A stretch of 64,000 bases of DNA. It comes from Bin87 sp034420475 (GTDB lineage Bacteria > Chloroflexota > Dehalococcoidia > Lucifugimonadales > UBA3495). Shown piece by piece: positions 8,941 to 16,961 of this stretch. The first letter of the stretch is position 1, and each line of letters starts with the position of its first letter. The translations under genes were made by a program, and so were the position numbers. Under the pieces are notes generated by a model. The model had not been told where the DNA came from. It did not search any database and saw only the letters and a program-made list of their open reading frames with translations. The stretch lies in NCBI GenBank assembly GCA_034420475.1, contig DAOULH010000010.1, forward strand, positions 124,001 through 188,000. Reading direction: 5' to 3'.

Positions 8941-10233
8941 ATGCCACAGGAATCGATGTACGCCGCCGTTGACATAGGCACCAACAAGATTGTTTCCATC
9001 GTTGCTCGGCTGGGTACTGAAGGGGAACTGAAGCCGCTGGGTACCGGGGTGGCTTCGTCTCACGGCGTCCAGCAGGGCGTCATTGACGATTTTGGGGAGG
9101 TCAAGAACAGCCTGCAGGAGAGCATGGAAGAGTGCCTGCGTTTCGTGGGCCGCAATCCTGTGGACCGGTATTACGTGGTGGTCAACGGCGACCATCTGGT
9201 CAGCGTCAACTCGACGGAGATGTTGGGAAGCGGTGAGGAGGTGGTGACGATCACCGAGCAGCGGCTGCGTGCGCTGATCAGCAGCGCCTCCGGGAACCTG
9301 GAACAACAACTGGACACTCGGAGCACGCAAACCCTGCACATGATCCCCATGCGATACCGGCTGGACGGAATGACCGGCGTGCGCAATCCAACCGGACTGG
9401 ACACCAACGAGTTGCAATTGGAGGCCCACATCGTGCGCGGTATGTCGGTGCCGCTGGGCAACACGGTGCGGGCGTTGCAGTCGTGCAAGGCCCGGGTCGC
9501 GGGCTTGATAGCGCACCCGCTGGCCTCAGCCGAGGGGGTGCTGACCGCGGATGAGCGCGAGATGGGAGTGGCGGCTGTTGACATCGGAGCCGGGACGATC
9601 AAGACGACGGTTTACCGCGAAGGGACGCCGATCTTCTCTTCGGTGGTGCCGGTAGGAGGCAACCAGCTGACCCGCGACCTGGCGGTGGCGATGCGCATTC
9701 CGTACCAGATGGCGGAGGACCTGAAGGTACAGTTTGGTCACGCGCTCCCCAACGCAATTGCGCCGAACGAAGAGGTGCTGATCCCGGAAACCCAGGTGCA
9801 GCCGAGGCGGATGGTGCTGCGGCGTGAACTGTGCGAGCCGCTGTATCTGCGTTCGCTCCAGATACTCAAGCTGATCAGCGAGGAACTCTACAAGGCGGAA
9901 ATGGGCTCGATGCCGCCGGGAGGGGTAGTGTTGACGGGCGGCGTGTCCCGTATGCCCGGACTGGCGGAAATGGCCACCCGCGGCTTGCGGACCGGGGTGC
10001 GCGTGGGGATGCCGCTCTGGTACGCGGGATTGCCGGAATCGCTGCGACAGCCGGAATTCTCCGCCGTATTGGGAGCGCTGCAGTGGGCGGTCAAGCACCG
10101 GAACCGGCCGGATCAGGAACGCCCCCGGGGTTCCGGAGAGAGGAACTGGTCGCCGGCGGCCCTTTTCCGGCGTCCGTTTGCTCGCTCCGGCTCGCGACGA
10201 GCCGCGGCTGAAGCGGAACCGGAGGACGAATAG
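8941..10233 (+). CDS. ftsA: Cell division protein FtsA (actin-like membrane tether)
   Basis: Tethers FtsZ filaments to the membrane and recruits later divisome proteins. The 430-aa product has the actin-fold phosphate-1 loop AAVDIGTNKI near the N-terminus, an SHS2-like insert (the family 1C domain), the phosphate-2 motif AAVDIGAGTIKTTVY, and an adenosine motif GGVVLTGGVSRMPG. ATG 8941 is chosen over an in-frame start at 8758 because it sits just before the first ATP motif and follows a GAGG. The C-terminus is basic and polar (RNWSPAALFRRPFARSGSRR), a candidate amphipathic membrane-binding tail. It lies 102 bp upstream of ftsZ. Confidence 0.93.
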   Translation: MPQESMYAAVDIGTNKIVSIVARLGTEGELKPLGTGVASSHGVQQGVIDDFGEVKNSLQESMEECLRFVGRNPVDRYYVVVNGDHLVSVNSTEMLGSGEEVVTITEQRLRALISSASGNLEQQLDTRSTQTLHMIPMRYRLDGMTGVRNPTGLDTNELQLEAHIVRGMSVPLGNTVRALQSCKARVAGLIAHPLASAEGVLTADEREMGVAAVDIGAGTIKTTVYREGTPIFSSVVPVGGNQLTRDLAVAMRIPYQMAEDLKVQFGHALPNAIAPNEEVLIPETQVQPRRMVLRRELCEPLYLRSLQILKLISEELYKAEMGSMPPGGVVLTGGVSRMPGLAEMATRGLRTGVRVGMPLWYAGLPESLRQPEFSAVLGALQWAVKHRNRPDQERPRGSGERNWSPAALFRRPFARSGSRRAAAEAEPEDE

Positions 10234-10335
10234 GCCAATTATCGCCGGACGCGCGCCGCAAGACGGGCAAGCCGGCACGGTTTGACAACCCGCGAAGACC
10301 CAAAAACAGCAACAATAACAGGAGGCGAAAGGACG

Positions 10336-11478
10336 ATGATATTTCCCGATAACTCTGCGTCATGGGAGCCGGCCGAAGGCTTTGATGAAACCGACGGCCT
10401 GATACCCGAGATCGGACGGGGGGTACCGCTGATAAAAGTGCTTGGCGTGGGCGGCGGCGGCTCCAACGCGGTGAGCCGCATGTATAAAGAAAAACTGCCG
10501 GTGGTCGAATACTACGCGTTGAACACCGACGCCCAGCATCTTGCCCGGTGCGACGTTCACTACCGCATTGCCATGGGACGCAACCTGACGCGCGGACTGG
10601 GCGCCGGCGCCCAACCCGAACTGGGTCGCCAGGCGGCTGAAGAGTCCCGGACTGAAATCCAGCAGGCGGTGAGCGGCGCGGACATGGTGTTCCTGGCGGT
10701 GGGCATGGGCGGCGGCACCGGCACCGGGGCTGCCCCGGTGGTGGCGCAGATCGCCAAGGAAACGGGGGCGCTGACCGTTGCGGTGGTGAGCCGGCCGTTC
10801 GGTTTCGAGGCCCAGATGCGGCGCAAGAATGCTGAGGAGGGTCTGGAACGACTGCAAAACCATGTTGACACCATGATCGTCATTCCCAACGACCGGTTGC
10901 TGGCGATCAACGAGGATCAGGCCGATTCGTACTCGTGGGAAGACGCGCTGAAGCTGGCCGACTCCGTGTTGCACCAGGGGATCAGCGCCATCGCTGAGGT
11001 GGTGACCGTGCCCGGAGAGATCAACGTGGACTTCGCTGACGTGAAGACGATCCTCGCAGGCGCCGGACAGGCCTGGCTGTCTATTGGACGTGGACAGGGC
11101 GAAGGACGGGCCAGGGAAGCAGCCCGGCAGTGCATCTCGAGCCCGCTGCTGGACATCTCGCTGGAAGGGTCGAGGCGGATCCTGTTCGTCCTGACCGGCG
11201 GCAGCAGCCTGTCCCTCCTGGAGGTTCAGGAGGCTGCTACGGTGGTGGAAGATCTGGCCGACCCCAACGCCAACATCATCTTCGGAACCAACCGGGATGC
11301 CCGGCTGGACGATGAGGTGAAAATGACGATGGTGGCAGCGGATTTCCCCGCTACGATAGAGGCCCCGGAAGACGACATCGCCAAGTTGCTGAACGAGATG
11401 GAAGTCCCGGAAAGAAGAGATTACGAACTCCCGACATTCTTGCAGAACCGTCAGAATCGCCGGGGATTCTACCGCTAG
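10336..11478 (+). CDS. ftsZ: Cell division protein FtsZ (tubulin-like GTPase)
   Basis: Forms the cytokinetic Z-ring. The 380-aa product has the N-terminal VGGGGSNAV loop and the tubulin signature GGGTGTG at about residues 125-131, then the T7 loop region with VDFADVKTIL. It ends in a conserved-type C-terminal peptide, YELPTFLQNR, followed by a short basic tail, which would bind FtsA. The linker is very short. ATG 10336 has a strong GGAGG upstream; upstream in-frame starts extend into non-conserved sequence. A strong terminator follows the stop. Confidence 0.97.
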   Translation: MIFPDNSASWEPAEGFDETDGLIPEIGRGVPLIKVLGVGGGGSNAVSRMYKEKLPVVEYYALNTDAQHLARCDVHYRIAMGRNLTRGLGAGAQPELGRQAAEESRTEIQQAVSGADMVFLAVGMGGGTGTGAAPVVAQIAKETGALTVAVVSRPFGFEAQMRRKNAEEGLERLQNHVDTMIVIPNDRLLAINEDQADSYSWEDALKLADSVLHQGISAIAEVVTVPGEINVDFADVKTILAGAGQAWLSIGRGQGEGRAREAARQCISSPLLDISLEGSRRILFVLTGGSSLSLLEVQEAATVVEDLADPNANIIFGTNRDARLDDEVKMTMVAADFPATIEAPEDDIAKLLNEMEVPERRDYELPTFLQNRQNRRGFYR

Positions 11479-11500
11479 TCCGATCCTCGGTCGCGCCAAC

Positions 11501-11536
11501 GGCCCCCTCTTCCCTGGGGAGAGGGGGCCAATTTTT
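11501..11536 (+). terminator. Rho-independent terminator after ftsZ
   Basis: A perfect 10-bp stem, GGCCCCCTCT with AGAGGGGGCC, a 9-nt loop, and then AATTTTTG. It lies 22 bp after the ftsZ stop and separates the rsmH-ftsA-ftsZ transcript from nrdR. Confidence 0.9.
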
Positions 11537-11624
11537 GTGCCTTCACGTTTGGCACGTCGAAAATCGCGGGAAATCCGGCGGAAATTATGACGGCTGGCAC
11601 CGTGCGAACCGGAATCGGGGTCGG

Positions 11625-11681
11625 TATAATCCTGACTACTACAGATTGTAGTTTTCAGGTTCAAAAGCACAATATATGCCG
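11625..11681 (+). promoter_or_regulatory. nrdR promoter with overlapping inverted-repeat operator candidates
   Basis: A perfect -10 hexamer TATAAT (11625-11630) is followed seven bases later by the inverted repeat ACTACA-GAT-TGTAGT (11638-11652), which would overlap the transcription start. A second site, GCACAATATATGCC (11668-11681), shares its left half with the known NrdR-box consensus (ACACWATATATWGTGT). Its centre is about 30 bp (three helical turns) from the first repeat. Paired boxes at that spacing are typical of NrdR, so autoregulation is plausible. This is inference. Confidence 0.5.
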
Positions 11682-11726
11682 ATTTCAAAAACTGTCTGAA
11701 AAAATGACCAAAAGGCATCCGATCCC

Positions 11727-12254
11727 ATGAAATGTCCTTACTGTGAAACGGTGCAAAGCAAGGTCACCGACTCGCGGGATACCGACCACGGTATCCGGAG
11801 GCGGCGGGAATGCCTGTCCTGCGGGCGTCGGTTCACCACCCACGAACAGGTCAGATTGCCGGCGCTGCAAGTGGAAAAGCGCGATGGGCGACGCCAGGAA
11901 TTCAGCCGGGTCAAGATGGTGTCGGGGATCGACATGGCGTGTACCCGGAGGCCGATCCCCCGGCGGGATATTGACCGCCTGGCCGACGACATTGAAACGG
12001 AACTCCAGCGCCTGGGCAGCGGCGTGGTCAAGTCCCGCGACCTGGGACTGATGGTCCTGGAGCGACTGCGCGGGCTGGACGAGGTCGCGTACATGCGGTA
12101 CGCGTCGGTGTATTACGATTTCCAGGGAGCGGACGACTTCGAAGAACAAGCCCGCTCTCTACGACAGGGGCGCCCGGAACCGCTGCTGAGCCTGGCCGCG
12201 GTTACCTCCCGGAGACCCCGGGCTCGCCGCACCACTCGGCGCGACGGGCAATAG
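11727..12254 (+). CDS. nrdR: Transcriptional repressor NrdR of ribonucleotide reductase genes
   Basis: Represses ribonucleotide reductase genes when dATP is high. The N-terminal zinc ribbon uses Cys3, Cys6, Cys29 and Cys32 and is followed by the basic RRRECLSCGRRFTTHE segment. The ATP-cone domain (about residues 48-138) includes VEKRDGRRQEF and AYMRYASVYYDF. The 175-aa length is slightly above the usual ~150 because of a basic C-terminal tail. The gene lies about 1.2 kb upstream of nrdJ, its likely target, and has candidate operators in its own promoter. Confidence 0.95.
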   Translation: MKCPYCETVQSKVTDSRDTDHGIRRRRECLSCGRRFTTHEQVRLPALQVEKRDGRRQEFSRVKMVSGIDMACTRRPIPRRDIDRLADDIETELQRLGSGVVKSRDLGLMVLERLRGLDEVAYMRYASVYYDFQGADDFEEQARSLRQGRPEPLLSLAAVTSRRPRARRTTRRDGQ

Positions 12255-12439
12255 GCGCACCACGGCTCAGGCCTGGCATTGATGAGGACGTGATCTGTGG
12301 ATCGCATCAAGGCGTATCAACCAAAGGACTCAAGGGCGCTCCGGCATCGCCACCATCGCCGGGCGTCCCGGTCAAACCGAAAGGGCAATTGTGCCACCTG
12401 CTCGCCATACCAAACCCAAGGGAGGTGTTCAACACCATC

Positions 12440-12697
12440 ATGAGCAGCACCGTGCAATACTCCGCCTTCACAAGGCTGTTGACCCACAACAACCGGGTCC
12501 ACGACATGGAGGAGATGCTGCGGAAGATGTGGGTCCCGTCGGACTGGGAAACCGCCGACACGGACAATGGCGACTCGTGGATTCCTAACCCCTTTGCCGA
12601 GCTTCAGGATGATCTGGACCGAGAGGCCCGGGCGTGCCTGGTGAGTTGCTGGGCGGCATTGCCGGCGCAGCGGGAGGATGATGACCTCATCGCGTAA
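12440..12697 (+). CDS. Small uncharacterised protein between nrdR and nrdJ
   Basis: An 85-aa acidic product starting MSSTVQYSAFTRLLTHNNR, with an amphipathic segment HDMEEMLRKMWVP and an acidic C-terminus. It has no signal peptide or membrane segment and I recognise no family. ATG 12440 follows a GGAGG at a rather long 14-bp spacing; the frame stays open to 12290, but the extra residues are proline-rich and look non-coding. It overlaps the open frame of the next gene only if that gene uses an early start. Position suggests a possible link with nucleotide metabolism; no function is claimed. Confidence 0.5.
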   Translation: MSSTVQYSAFTRLLTHNNRVHDMEEMLRKMWVPSDWETADTDNGDSWIPNPFAELQDDLDREARACLVSCWAALPAQREDDDLIA

Positions 12698-12803
12698 AAG
12701 CGTCCACCGTTTCGGACGGCCGACGGCGGCGGGCGTTGCTCCGCCGCGTCGGATGCTGACGAATCAACTCCAGCATGAGCCTGTAGCTCGGGAGCCTGAA
12801 GAA

Positions 12804-13250
12804 ATGCAACATTCGGTGCATTACAACGTAGATATCCATTGCGGCCCGTGCCCGGAAGGGGCCGAGGCCGAGATTGCCCAACGGCTGCGAGCCGCGTTTC
12901 CGGTGACCAACTGCCGGAACACGCCCACCGGTCTGGCGCTGCGTCTGACCGCGGGGCACCAGTACGCCTACGGATCCCTGCGGGATTTCGCAGACCTGAT
13001 AGCGGACACGCTGACCCGGTTGGGCATAAGCATGACTTCCGGGGTGGTGCGCCTGGTCACCAGGGGAACCCCGGGCGAGGAAGGAGTGTGGCATCGCGTG
13101 CAGGACGCAACGGCGGCGCTGGTCGGATTAGACCTGCGGCCGGAGCGGGAAACGCCGGTGCTGTACTTCTACAAGGGATTGCGGTTCGATCTGGACCTGT
13201 CCGCACGGCTGAAGGGTGTGAGCAGGAAAAGCGAGGTCGGGGCAATCTGA
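12804..13250 (+). CDS. Uncharacterised 148-aa protein between nrdR and nrdJ
   Basis: The product begins MQHSVHYNVDIHCGPCPEGAEAE and is predicted soluble, with alternating strands and helices and a C-terminal segment rich in charged and aromatic residues (VLYFYKGLRFDLDL). An early CGPC pair resembles a redox or metal-binding dithiol motif, but there is no surrounding thioredoxin fold that I can see. ATG 12804 has GGGAG at good spacing; the frame is open to 12678. It is separated from nrdJ by a 180-bp gap. I do not recognise the family. Confidence 0.6.
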   Translation: MQHSVHYNVDIHCGPCPEGAEAEIAQRLRAAFPVTNCRNTPTGLALRLTAGHQYAYGSLRDFADLIADTLTRLGISMTSGVVRLVTRGTPGEEGVWHRVQDATAALVGLDLRPERETPVLYFYKGLRFDLDLSARLKGVSRKSEVGAI

Positions 13251-13430
13251 TCGTTCAGGCGGGGCGTTGGCGCGCCGGCGCCCCGCCGCATCATTTCGAT
13301 AGACCCCGGCATCCGAGAGGGTTGATGGTTTAGACTACAGCGGCGCATGGCAACCCGATGCGCATCGCCGTTCTTAATCTGTCATTCGTAAGTTTGTTCC
13401 ATATAGTTGAATTTGAGGGAGGTACTTGCT

Positions 13431-15860
13431 GTGGCAACGGCTACGAGAATTGAACCGGTGGGCAGGGTCGATTCGGTGAGGCGACGCATACGTGACGCAA
13501 TGGTCGAAGCCGGCATAGCCGGCGAATACAACGATCGCAACGGAACCCTGACGGATAACGCGAGGGTGGTGCTGCAGCGTCGGTATCTTTCCAAAGACCG
13601 GGAAGGCAACGTGCTGGAAGACCCGGAAGGAATGTTTCGCCGGGTAGCGCACAACCTGTCCCGGTCGGAGCTGGAATACGGCGCAACGGAAAAGGAACGC
13701 GCCGCGGTGGAAGAGCGGTTCTACCGGGTGATGCGGTGTCTGGAATTTCTGCCCAACTCGCCGACGCTGATGAACGCGGGGCGTGAGTTGCAGCAGTTGT
13801 CGGCGTGCTTTGTGCTGCCGGTCGAGGACTCCCTGGATTCCATCTTCACCAAGGTGAAGGAAACCGCGCTGATCCACAAGAGCGGCGGTGGCACCGGGTT
13901 TGCCTTTTCGCGGCTGCGCCCGGAGGGCGACGTCGTCGGTTCCACCGGGGGAGTGGCATCGGGTCCGGTGAGCTTCATCAACGCCTTCGATGCGGCGACC
14001 GACGTGGTGAAGCAGGGCGGCACCCGCCGGGGCGCCAACATGGGCATCCTGCACGTGACGCATCCCGACGTGCTCCGGTTCATCAGGTCCAAAGAGGACG
14101 GGACTCACCTGAGCAACTTCAACATCTCGGTGGCGGTGACGGAAGACTTCATGGCCAAGGCGGAAAAGGGCGAGGAATACGACCTTGTGAATCCGCGCAC
14201 CGGGCAAGTGGCGGGGCGGCTCAACGCCGGGGAAGTCTTTCAGCAGATGACGGAGTTGGCGTGGCGCACCGGCGATCCGGGCATCGTGTTCCTGGACCGG
14301 ATCAACCGCGACAACCCCAACCCGCAGCTGGGGGATATCGAGTCGACCAATCCTTGCGGAGAGCAGCCGCTGCTGCCTTACGAATCGTGCAACCTGGGTT
14401 CGCTGAACCTGACCCGCATGGTCCGCTACACTGCCGACGACGTTGAGGTTGATTGGGAGCGGATGAGTGAAGTGATCACGACGGCGGTGCACATGCTGGA
14501 CAGCGTGATCGACATGAACGACTATCCGATCCAGGAAATTGCGGACATGAGCCGCAGGACCCGCCGCATCGGCCTGGGCGTCATGGGATGGTCGGACCTG
14601 CTGATCCAGATGGGGGTACGCTATGACAGCGTGGAAGCCCTGGAGCTGGCCCGGGAGGTGATGAAGTTCATCCAGGAAGAGACCTACCGGGCGTCGTGCG
14701 AACTTGCCGAATCCCGGGGCCCCTTCCCGGAATGGGAAAACAGCACGTACAACCAGGGCCAGGATTCCTCGCCCATGCGCAACTCGGCGCCGGTGACCAT
14801 CGCGCCCACGGGAACGATCAGCATCATCGCCGGGGCGTCCAGCGGGATCGAGCCGCTGTTCGCCCTGTCCTACGTGCGGAACGTGATGGACAACACCCGC
14901 CTGGTGGAGGGCAACGCCTTCCTGGAAGCGGTCGCTCGTCACGAAGGGTTTTACACCCCGGAACTGATGGAGCATCTGGCCAGCGTCGGCTCCCTGGAGG
15001 ACCTGGACGTGCCGGAATGGGTCAAGAACGTGTTCCGGGTGTCCCACGACATCGACCCCCGGTGGCACGTGCGGATGCAGGCGGCGTTCCAGGATTACAC
15101 GGACAACGCGGTGTCCAAGACCATCAACTTCTCCCACGACGCCACTGTTGAAGACGTGGCGGAAGCCTACCGTTCCGCCTACACCCTGGGGTGCAAGGGG
15201 ATTACGGTTTATCGAGACGGCAGCAAGTCGGAGCAGGTATTGAGCACTGGTGGCGCGCAGGAATCGGAAGCCGATGATCCGGTCGACGCCGACGACCCCG
15301 ATGCGGTGAAGATCATCGGGCTCGGCCACCGAGTACCCCGGCGCCGGCCGCGGCAAATCCACGGCATCACGGAACGGGTGCGAACCGGACACGGCAATAT
15401 GTATGTGACCGTGAACATGGATTCCAACGGGTTGCCCTTCGAGGTATTCGGGACCATGGGCAAGGCCGGCGGATGCGACGCCGCGCTGCTGGAGGCGGTC
15501 TCACGACTGGTTTCGCTGGCGCTGCGGGCTGGCATTGAACCCAGCGAGGTCACCCGGCAACTGCGCGGGATAACCTGCTGCCCGGCATGGGACGACGGTG
15601 TGCTGGTGGGATCCGGCCCGGACGCGGTCGCGCTGGTGCTGGACAACATCGCCAGCGGCAGCAATGCCCTGGACAGCAAGCCGGCCGGGGTGCAGTTGAG
15701 CCTGGCCGGCAGTCCCGCCGAGAACGGCGCCAACGGCTACACGCCGGCGCCGGTGTATCCGACCGGCTTCTCCCAGCGGTGCCCGGAGTGCAACGGGGGC
15801 GTGGTCAGCCAGGAGGGTTGCCTCACCTGCTATTCGTGCGGGTGGAATAAGTGCGAGTAG
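13431..15860 (+). CDS. nrdJ: Vitamin B12-dependent (class II) ribonucleotide reductase
   Basis: Reduces ribonucleotides to deoxyribonucleotides using an adenosylcobalamin-derived thiyl radical, so it works with or without oxygen. The 809-aa product has an N-terminal ATP-cone/RNR-N region, the substrate-site block SGGGTGFAFSRLRP, the catalytic loop NPCGEQ...ESCNLGSLNL, and the phosphate-binding APTGTISIIAG. The TSCPD-type domain follows (ERVRTGHGNMYVTV), then a C-terminal Cys-rich tail with CPEC, CLTC, CGW and a final Cys pair. GTG 13431 is chosen because GGGAGG lies 10 bp upstream; a TTG at 13407 is also in frame. NrdR nearby is the probable regulator. No recognisable cobalamin riboswitch precedes it. 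Confidence 0.96.
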   Translation: MATATRIEPVGRVDSVRRRIRDAMVEAGIAGEYNDRNGTLTDNARVVLQRRYLSKDREGNVLEDPEGMFRRVAHNLSRSELEYGATEKERAAVEERFYRVMRCLEFLPNSPTLMNAGRELQQLSACFVLPVEDSLDSIFTKVKETALIHKSGGGTGFAFSRLRPEGDVVGSTGGVASGPVSFINAFDAATDVVKQGGTRRGANMGILHVTHPDVLRFIRSKEDGTHLSNFNISVAVTEDFMAKAEKGEEYDLVNPRTGQVAGRLNAGEVFQQMTELAWRTGDPGIVFLDRINRDNPNPQLGDIESTNPCGEQPLLPYESCNLGSLNLTRMVRYTADDVEVDWERMSEVITTAVHMLDSVIDMNDYPIQEIADMSRRTRRIGLGVMGWSDLLIQMGVRYDSVEALELAREVMKFIQEETYRASCELAESRGPFPEWENSTYNQGQDSSPMRNSAPVTIAPTGTISIIAGASSGIEPLFALSYVRNVMDNTRLVEGNAFLEAVARHEGFYTPELMEHLASVGSLEDLDVPEWVKNVFRVSHDIDPRWHVRMQAAFQDYTDNAVSKTINFSHDATVEDVAEAYRSAYTLGCKGITVYRDGSKSEQVLSTGGAQESEADDPVDADDPDAVKIIGLGHRVPRRRPRQIHGITERVRTGHGNMYVTVNMDSNGLPFEVFGTMGKAGGCDAALLEAVSRLVSLALRAGIEPSEVTRQLRGITCCPAWDDGVLVGSGPDAVALVLDNIASGSNALDSKPAGVQLSLAGSPAENGANGYTPAPVYPTGFSQRCPECNGGVVSQEGCLTCYSCGWNKCE

Positions 15861-15877
15861 GCGGGGCGTGAAGGCCG

Positions 15878-15897
15878 GGGCGGATGATCATTCGCCC
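15878..15897 (+). terminator. Hairpin after nrdJ (weak terminator candidate)
   Basis: GGGCG and CGCCC flank the palindrome ATGATCAT, forming a hairpin 17 bp after the nrdJ stop. A T-rich stretch follows (GGATTATTGGTTTTCC) but is not a clean T-run. A similar hairpin with a GGCGGATGATTA core occurs at 60344-60369. Confidence 0.35.
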
Positions 15898-15952
15898 TGG
15901 ATTATTGGTTTTCCGACGACAGCGAAAGGATGTACCGTTGAGGTGAAATATA

Positions 15953-16258
15953 GTGGTCCCACATCACCGAGGGCAGTATTCCATAAGAGAGCGGGAGGCG
16001 TTTCAGTCGGATTGGCGTAGCGGTGTCATTGAAGGTTGGATTAATCAGTTGGCTGATCCTGCTACGCTTGAAAGCATAAAGAGGATATTGTCGGAATCCC
16101 CAAGGATTGGGGCGCCTGTTCCCGAAGAGCCTGAGAACGTCAGGCGCGTCAGATTTCCCCGCTCTGTTGCTGATCCCATCGGCAGGATAGAAGTCCGTTA
16201 CGAAGTCATAGAAGACGATACTACGGTTTGGTTGCTAAGTGTAGGAAAAGTCAGTTAG
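15953..16258 (+). CDS. Small RelE/ParE-like toxin candidate
   Basis: A 101-aa product whose C-terminal third (RIEVRYEVIEDDTTVWLLSVGKV) has the strand pattern of RelE/ParE toxins and plasmid-stabilisation proteins. The N-terminal half is helical. The canonical RelE catalytic residues cannot be assigned, so this is a fold-level suggestion. The start is GTG with GAGGTG at good spacing. It converges with and overlaps by 8 bp the Panacea-domain gene on the other strand, whose relatives act as antitoxins. The two stretches are less GC-rich than the flanking core genes. Confidence 0.5.
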   Translation: MVPHHRGQYSIREREAFQSDWRSGVIEGWINQLADPATLESIKRILSESPRIGAPVPEEPENVRRVRFPRSVADPIGRIEVRYEVIEDDTTVWLLSVGKVS

Positions 16259-16787
16259 CGATTCGAGCTCTTCGCAGTTCGCTCGCGCTCGGCATCGGAG
16301 CGAAGACGCCAGCCAAGTCGTACGGTATTGCCTGCCCGTCTTCGGTGCCTCGCCAGCCGATGTCCTGACGGGAGTATTGTTCGATGCCGGCGGCGTTGAA
16401 TCCGGCAAAACGCTTCACTTGTGCCTCCAGCGACTCACGGTCCTCGGGGCTGAGCAGTTCCAGATTTGGCGGGCGGAGCGGCAGCAGCCAATAGTTCTGG
16501 TATCCGGCAACGGTAGTATCACGCAAAACCTCTATGTCGCCGTGCTGCTCCATCTGCTCCCTTACCTGGTGCCAGTTCTCCGGGTAGGGGCCATGGGGAA
16601 AATGGAGGTAGGTGGTGCCGGTGACGGGCGCGCCGTGCTGAATGTATGACTCGCAGTCGGCGTAGTAGAGCATCTTGGTCAACTTGGGCAGGCCAAACTC
16701 GGAATCGTCGCTAGACAACTCGCACAGGTAGATTACGGCCTCAATCAGTTTGGCGCGGTCTTGCTCGAAATTTTCTGGTGCGGCCAT
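16251..16787 (-). CDS. Panacea-domain (DUF4065, SocA-like) protein, candidate antitoxin
   Basis: A 178-aa product with the Panacea/DUF4065 pattern: GLPKLTKMLYYADCESYIQHG, then APVTGTTYLHFPHGPYPENW, around residues 30-75. Panacea proteins, named after SocA of Caulobacter, neutralise many different toxin folds. The C-terminal half carries a helical region and ends in an Arg-rich tail. ATG 16787 has a GAGAG upstream; the frame extends far further but into the shadow of pdxA. The convergent neighbour with RelE-like features is the obvious candidate partner, though Panacea partners are usually codirectional. Confidence 0.75.
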   Translation of the reverse strand: MAAPENFEQDRAKLIEAVIYLCELSSDDSEFGLPKLTKMLYYADCESYIQHGAPVTGTTYLHFPHGPYPENWHQVREQMEQHGDIEVLRDTTVAGYQNYWLLPLRPPNLELLSPEDRESLEAQVKRFAGFNAAGIEQYSRQDIGWRGTEDGQAIPYDLAGVFAPMPSASELRRARIAN

Positions 16788-16903
16788 AGCGTCTCTCGAC
16801 AGCGATAAGCTAGAGGCTGGTTGGTGTCGAAAGTTTAAGGGGATTGCGTAATTGGCGCAACCGGGTCTTTTCGGCGCAGAGGAGATCGGCAGCGCAGCGT
16901 GCG

Positions 16904-16912
16904 TGCTATAAT
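16904..16912 (+). promoter_or_regulatory. Extended -10 promoter element for pdxA operon
   Basis: TG-C-TATAAT is an extended -10 element, predicting a start near 16919 and a ~43-nt leader before the pdxA ATG. It sits between the divergent Panacea gene and pdxA. Confidence 0.5.
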
Positions 16913-16961
16913 TTGCCGCCAATCGGCCGACTCGAGACCGCACTGACGGATGAGGCGTGAG

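Noticed and set aside
13251..13430. Cobalamin riboswitch before nrdJ
   Set aside because: No B12-box-like sequence or matching helices were seen in the 180-bp leader. A covariance-model search with the Cobalamin family would be decisive.
13374..15392. Minus-strand reading frame of about 670 codons
   Set aside because: It is antisense to nrdJ, whose motifs are unambiguous. High GC content leaves few stop codons in antisense frames.
15341..15400. Possible intein or frameshift near the nrdJ TSCPD domain
   Set aside because: The reading frame is continuous and the joining segment is only a short variable linker between the catalytic and C-terminal domains.
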